Of a DNA stretch of 64,000 bases, positions 60,936-64,000 are shown one piece after another. This DNA is from CAWFQB01 sp965277875. Its GTDB lineage: Bacteria > Armatimonadota > Chthonomonadetes > Chthonomonadales > Chthonomonadaceae. The DNA is taken from contig CBDIDV010000002.1 of the NCBI GenBank assembly GCA_965277875.1, positions 1,736,001-1,800,000 of the forward strand, read 5' to 3'. Positions within the stretch are counted from its first letter, which is position 1. Each line of letters starts with the position of its first letter. The notes under the pieces were generated by a model. It saw only the letters and a program-made list of their open reading frames with translations. It was not told the DNA's origin and did not search any database. A program made the translations under genes and the position numbers.

Positions 60936-61949
60936 TCACAGATTGACGGCCTTCATGGAGGGGGCGGGGTAGCGCTCGCCGTGCGCGGCGTCACGGGGGG
61001 AGATCTGCTCGATGCGGGCCAGGTCGTCCGGCGTCAGCGTGACAGCCAGCGCCGCCGCGTTCTCTTCCAGATACTTGATACGCTTGGTTCCGGGAATGGG
61101 AACGAGGTCGCCGCCCTGCGCCAGCACCCAGGCGAGAGCGAGTTGCGACGGCTTACAGCCCTTGTCCCGCGCCATTTCTTCTATTTTAGCGACGAGATCG
61201 AGGTTCTTCTGGAAGTTCTCGCCCAGGAAGCGCGGCCCACGACGGCGGAAATCGTCCGGGGCGAAGTCGTCCGGGGTTTTGATCTGCCCGGTCAGAAAGC
61301 CGCGTCCGAGCGGGCTATACGGCACGAACCCGATGCCGAGTTCGCGGCAGGTCGGCAGTATCTCGTCTTCGGGGTCGCGGCTCCACAGGCTGTACTCGGT
61401 CTGCAGCGCGGCGATGGGATGCACCTTATTTGCGCGCCGGATCGTGGCGGGCGCGGCTTCCGACAATCCCAAAAAGCGAACCTTGCCCTGCGCTACGAGT
61501 TCCGCCATCGCGCCCACCGTGTCCTCGATGGGAACGTTGGGATCTACGCGGTGCTGATAGTACAGATCAATCACGTCTACGTTCAATCGTTTCAGGCTGG
61601 CCTCGCACGCCTGCCGCGCGTATTCCGGCGTCCCGCAGATGCCGCCGAACCCGCCGCCCGGTGTCCGCACATTGCCGAACTTGGTGGCGAGAACCACGTC
61701 GTTACGACGGCTATGAATGGCTTTTCCAACCAGTTCTTCGTTGCTGCCGCTGCCGTACATGTCGGCGGTATCCAGAAAGTCCATGCCCATGTCGAGGGCG
61801 CGATGAATCACCCGGATACTTTCCGCATCGTCTGCCGCGCCATAAAACTCCGACATGCCCATACAGCCCAGGCCCATCGCCGACACATGCAGGCCGGATT
61901 TGCCCAATTCGCGTTTTTCCATTATTGACGTTGTTGTCGTGCTGCTCAC
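60936..61949 (-). CDS. Aldo/keto reductase (AKR13/YajO-like)
   Basis: A 337-residue NADPH-dependent aldehyde/ketone reductase. Tetrad Asp60, Tyr65 (FLDTADMYG), Lys90 (LATKFG) and His133 (LYYQHRVDP) is intact, with the cofactor-binding pattern PIPGTKRIKYLEENAAAL. GTG at 61949 has AAGGA at 8-nt spacing; an internal ATG would cut off only the first 9 residues. Substrate unknown; sugar or xenobiotic aldehydes are usual. Confidence 0.9.
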   Translation of the reverse strand: MSSTTTTSIMEKRELGKSGLHVSAMGLGCMGMSEFYGAADDAESIRVIHRALDMGMDFLDTADMYGSGSNEELVGKAIHSRRNDVVLATKFGNVRTPGGGFGGICGTPEYARQACEASLKRLNVDVIDLYYQHRVDPNVPIEDTVGAMAELVAQGKVRFLGLSEAAPATIRRANKVHPIAALQTEYSLWSRDPEDEILPTCRELGIGFVPYSPLGRGFLTGQIKTPDDFAPDDFRRRGPRFLGENFQKNLDLVAKIEEMARDKGCKPSQLALAWVLAQGGDLVPIPGTKRIKYLEENAAALAVTLTPDDLARIEQISPRDAAHGERYPAPSMKAVNL

Positions 61950-62059
61950 TGTTATGTTCCTTTCGATGAAAGCAGATTTGAAAGCAGATTTTTGCGTGAT
62001 TGTACCCGCCCTGTTCTGAAAAGCGGCCCTCTCCTGAAAAGTTGCGGCGTTTACGGCGT

Positions 62060-63994
62060 TCAGGCGGACGGCTTACGTTTGCTGAACAGCCTGCGGTGTA
62101 GATCAGCGATGCGCTCCGGGGCCACTTTTGGCGCGCGGTCATAGGAGAGGAGGCCGTTGATCTCCTGCTCGATGTCGGTCAATTGCGTGTAGCAGAAGCC
62201 GGACACGAACGGCAGGGCCGCGATGCCCTCCATCAGTTCCTCGTACTTGGTACTTAGTTCGTCGCCGTCTTTGACAGCGGCATATATCTGATACATGCGA
62301 TCCAGTTGCTCTTTCGGCACATCGGGCAGGGCCAAAAATCCGCCTACCTCGGTCAGCATTACAGGCTGATCGTGGTACGTCGCGCCCCGCGCAAAGATGG
62401 CGCGGCTGCCCGTCCAGGTGCGCGGCGGCATGGCTCCCCCGGCGAGCTTGTCGGCATATCGCGCTTTCAGCACGTCCCCCGTGTGGCTGTAATCGTGGAT
62501 GGCGACGATGTCGGTCACGTCGGTATGCTCCCAGCCGTCGTTGTCAATCACGGGGCGGGCGGGGTCGAGCAGGCGCGTCAGATGTACCATGCGCTCCAGA
62601 AACGCGTACTGACCCGGATGATCTTCTTTCAGGGCGGGCAGACCCATGCTCTCGTTGACCGGAACCCAGGCGACAACGCACGGGTGGCTGCTGTCGCGGC
62701 GCACGGCCCGCTCCCACTCCCCAACAAGTGCTTCCTCGGCCTCGCTTGACCAGGCCCGCGCATTGGGCATTTCGCCCCAGGTGAGCAGGCCCAGTTTGTC
62801 GCACCAGTACAGCCAGCGTGGGTCTTCAATCTTCTGATGCTTGCGCGCGCCGTTAAATCCGAACCGTTTGCACCATTCCACATCCGCCCTGAGCGCGGCG
62901 TCCGTAGGCGCGGTCATGCCGCCGTCGGGCCAATATCCCTGATCCAGAACCATTGCCAGATAGGTCGGCTTGTCGTTGAGCAGGAATTTGCCGCTGTCCA
63001 GGGCCACATCCACCATTCCGGCATACGACGTGATTACGTCCAGTTCTTTTTCTTCCTCAAAGGCGTCGGGCGAGTCCACTTTGCGCCCGTCACGGCCCGC
63101 GAGCAGGGCAATACGTATGTCGTACAGATGCGGGTTGTCGGGCGTCCAGGCGGTCGGGTCGGACAGTTCAAACGTGACCTGCGCGGACGCGTTGAGCGTG
63201 TCAATTGTTTCCGCGCCGACGATTTCGCCCCCATCGCGCAGTTCGCCAGCAAGTTGCCAGCGTCCTGCCGGGGCGTGCAGATATACGTCAACGACGATCA
63301 CGCCCGCCGCCAGTATGGGCGTAATGGCTATGGATTCGATACGCATAGCCGACACGGGTTCCAGCCATACGGTCTGCCAGATGCCCGTCGTGCAGTAGTA
63401 ATCAATGCCGTGCGGCAGGCCCGTGACCGACTGCTTGCCGCGCGGCTGATGGGCGTCCTGCCTGTCCTCGACGCGCAGGCAAACGCGCTGAACGGCCCCG
63501 CTTTGCGCCTTCAGATAGGGCGTGATGTCGAACGTAAACGGCACATGCCCGCCCCGATTATGCCCGACTTCGACGCCGTTGATCCACACGGTCGTTCTGT
63601 AATCCACGGCCCCGAAGTGCAGCAATATGTCTTTGCCCTGCCACGCGTCCGCAGCGGGAATGACAAAGTCGCGGGCGTACCAGACTACCTCGTGTATACC
63701 CTTGTCGTTGATGCCGCTCAGAGGAGTCTGGTACGCGAACGGCACGACGATGCTTTGCTTCAATTTGCGCTCATCGTGCCAGTTTTCCGCCAGCCCCATA
63801 TCGGCGTCGTCAAACGCAAACTCCCACGTTCCGTTCAGATTAACCCACGTTTCGCGTACAAGCTGCGGGCGCGGATATTCGGGGCGCGGGACGGAAAACG
63901 AGTCGGTATTTGCCGACCCGGATGTCTGTGATTCTTGCGGCGAGTTGTCTGTATTAGTCTGCACGGCGGCGGCTATCCTTTTCCCGCCGGACAA
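62060..63994 (-). CDS. GH2 family beta-galactosidase/beta-glucuronidase-like enzyme (5' end uncertain)
   Basis: A GH2 glycosidase of at least 644 residues. Order: jelly-roll sugar-binding domain (~40-215), Ig-like domain (~220-330) and a TIM barrel (~340-640). Acid/base Glu448 (VPVNES) and nucleophile Glu549 (LTEVGG) are intact. It has no signal peptide in the visible part, so cytoplasmic hydrolysis is likely. The open frame runs to the window edge with only a TTG near the end, so the true start may lie beyond base 64000. It is 110 bp upstream of the aldo/keto reductase on the same strand. Confidence 0.9.
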   Translation of the reverse strand: MSGGKRIAAAVQTNTDNSPQESQTSGSANTDSFSVPRPEYPRPQLVRETWVNLNGTWEFAFDDADMGLAENWHDERKLKQSIVVPFAYQTPLSGINDKGIHEVVWYARDFVIPAADAWQGKDILLHFGAVDYRTTVWINGVEVGHNRGGHVPFTFDITPYLKAQSGAVQRVCLRVEDRQDAHQPRGKQSVTGLPHGIDYYCTTGIWQTVWLEPVSAMRIESIAITPILAAGVIVVDVYLHAPAGRWQLAGELRDGGEIVGAETIDTLNASAQVTFELSDPTAWTPDNPHLYDIRIALLAGRDGRKVDSPDAFEEEKELDVITSYAGMVDVALDSGKFLLNDKPTYLAMVLDQGYWPDGGMTAPTDAALRADVEWCKRFGFNGARKHQKIEDPRWLYWCDKLGLLTWGEMPNARAWSSEAEEALVGEWERAVRRDSSHPCVVAWVPVNESMGLPALKEDHPGQYAFLERMVHLTRLLDPARPVIDNDGWEHTDVTDIVAIHDYSHTGDVLKARYADKLAGGAMPPRTWTGSRAIFARGATYHDQPVMLTEVGGFLALPDVPKEQLDRMYQIYAAVKDGDELSTKYEELMEGIAALPFVSGFCYTQLTDIEQEINGLLSYDRAPKVAPERIADLHRRLFSKRKPSA

Positions 63995-64000
63995 AGAATT

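Noticed and set aside
1..64000. tRNA and rRNA genes
   Set aside because: I looked for cloverleaf and T-loop-like patterns and rRNA motifs by eye and found none; a covariance search would be needed to exclude them fully.

Overview
The window looks like chromosome from a free-living, polysaccharide-degrading soil or plant-associated bacterium, most likely Armatimonadota. This is inferred from type II pseudopilins of the FTLIELLVVIAIIAIL...FPVFAQAR type, from DUF1549/DUF1553 and DUF1501 proteins, from Tat-exported Gfo/Idh/MocA, ThuA and amidase enzymes, and from S53, GH44, GH2, GH3 and CE7 hydrolases. No rRNA or tRNA gene was seen and no species can be named. Many genes have good Shine-Dalgarno (SD) sequences, but at least three appear to be leaderless.

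Layout. 0.1-6 kb: two secreted proteins on the minus strand (an Asp-box propeller protein with a dockerin-like tail, and an S53 peptidase). 6-10.6 kb: divergent polB and murJ. 10.6-15 kb: a YVTN propeller with a small lipoprotein, a pseudopilin and a Tat oxidoreductase, separated by strong hairpins. 15-17.5 kb: a triple-YbjQ protein, then a REP-associated tyrosine transposase (RAYT) enclosed by REP hairpins and two inverted arrays of related 22-bp units. 17.5-25 kb: a PepC-type peptidase, a 35-residue membrane ORF, a CE7 esterase/aldo-keto reductase/zinc dehydrogenase series and an HPII-type catalase. 25-33 kb: a DUF1549/DUF1553, GH44, DUF1501 and PPC-domain series.

33.4-41.8 kb is a tightly overlapping sugar and glycosyltransferase operon: two NDP-sugar epimerases, a medium-chain dehydrogenase, a GT4 enzyme and three GT-B/CgeB-like transferases. 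41.8-46 kb is a scrambled accessory zone: a TetX-like monooxygenase with an NTF2-like partner, an orphan HigA beside a broken HigB, a duplicated C-terminal scrap of the S9 peptidase, and a pilin gene split by an IS1-family element with a perfect 8-bp target duplication. 46-53.5 kb is a minus-strand series (dipeptide epimerase, a fused DgcN-type DUF1611/Gfo-Idh-MocA protein, NagZ, S9 peptidase) that suggests recycling of murein sugars, peptides and D-glutamate. 53.7-64 kb holds a molybdopterin oxidoreductase, an ankyrin protein, two small membrane proteins, an amidase, an esterase, a ThuA-like protein, an aldo-keto reductase and a GH2 enzyme cut by the window edge.

Spacers throughout carry short phrases with 9-10 bp periodicity, often as inverted pairs 75-140 bp apart. 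The strongest candidates for something new are the RAYT/REP/22-bp-array composite, the DUF1611-Gfo fusion inside a murein-recycling operon, the CgeB-like glycosyltransferase operon, and the way dispersed repeats supply stop codons, start signals and part of a signal peptide.
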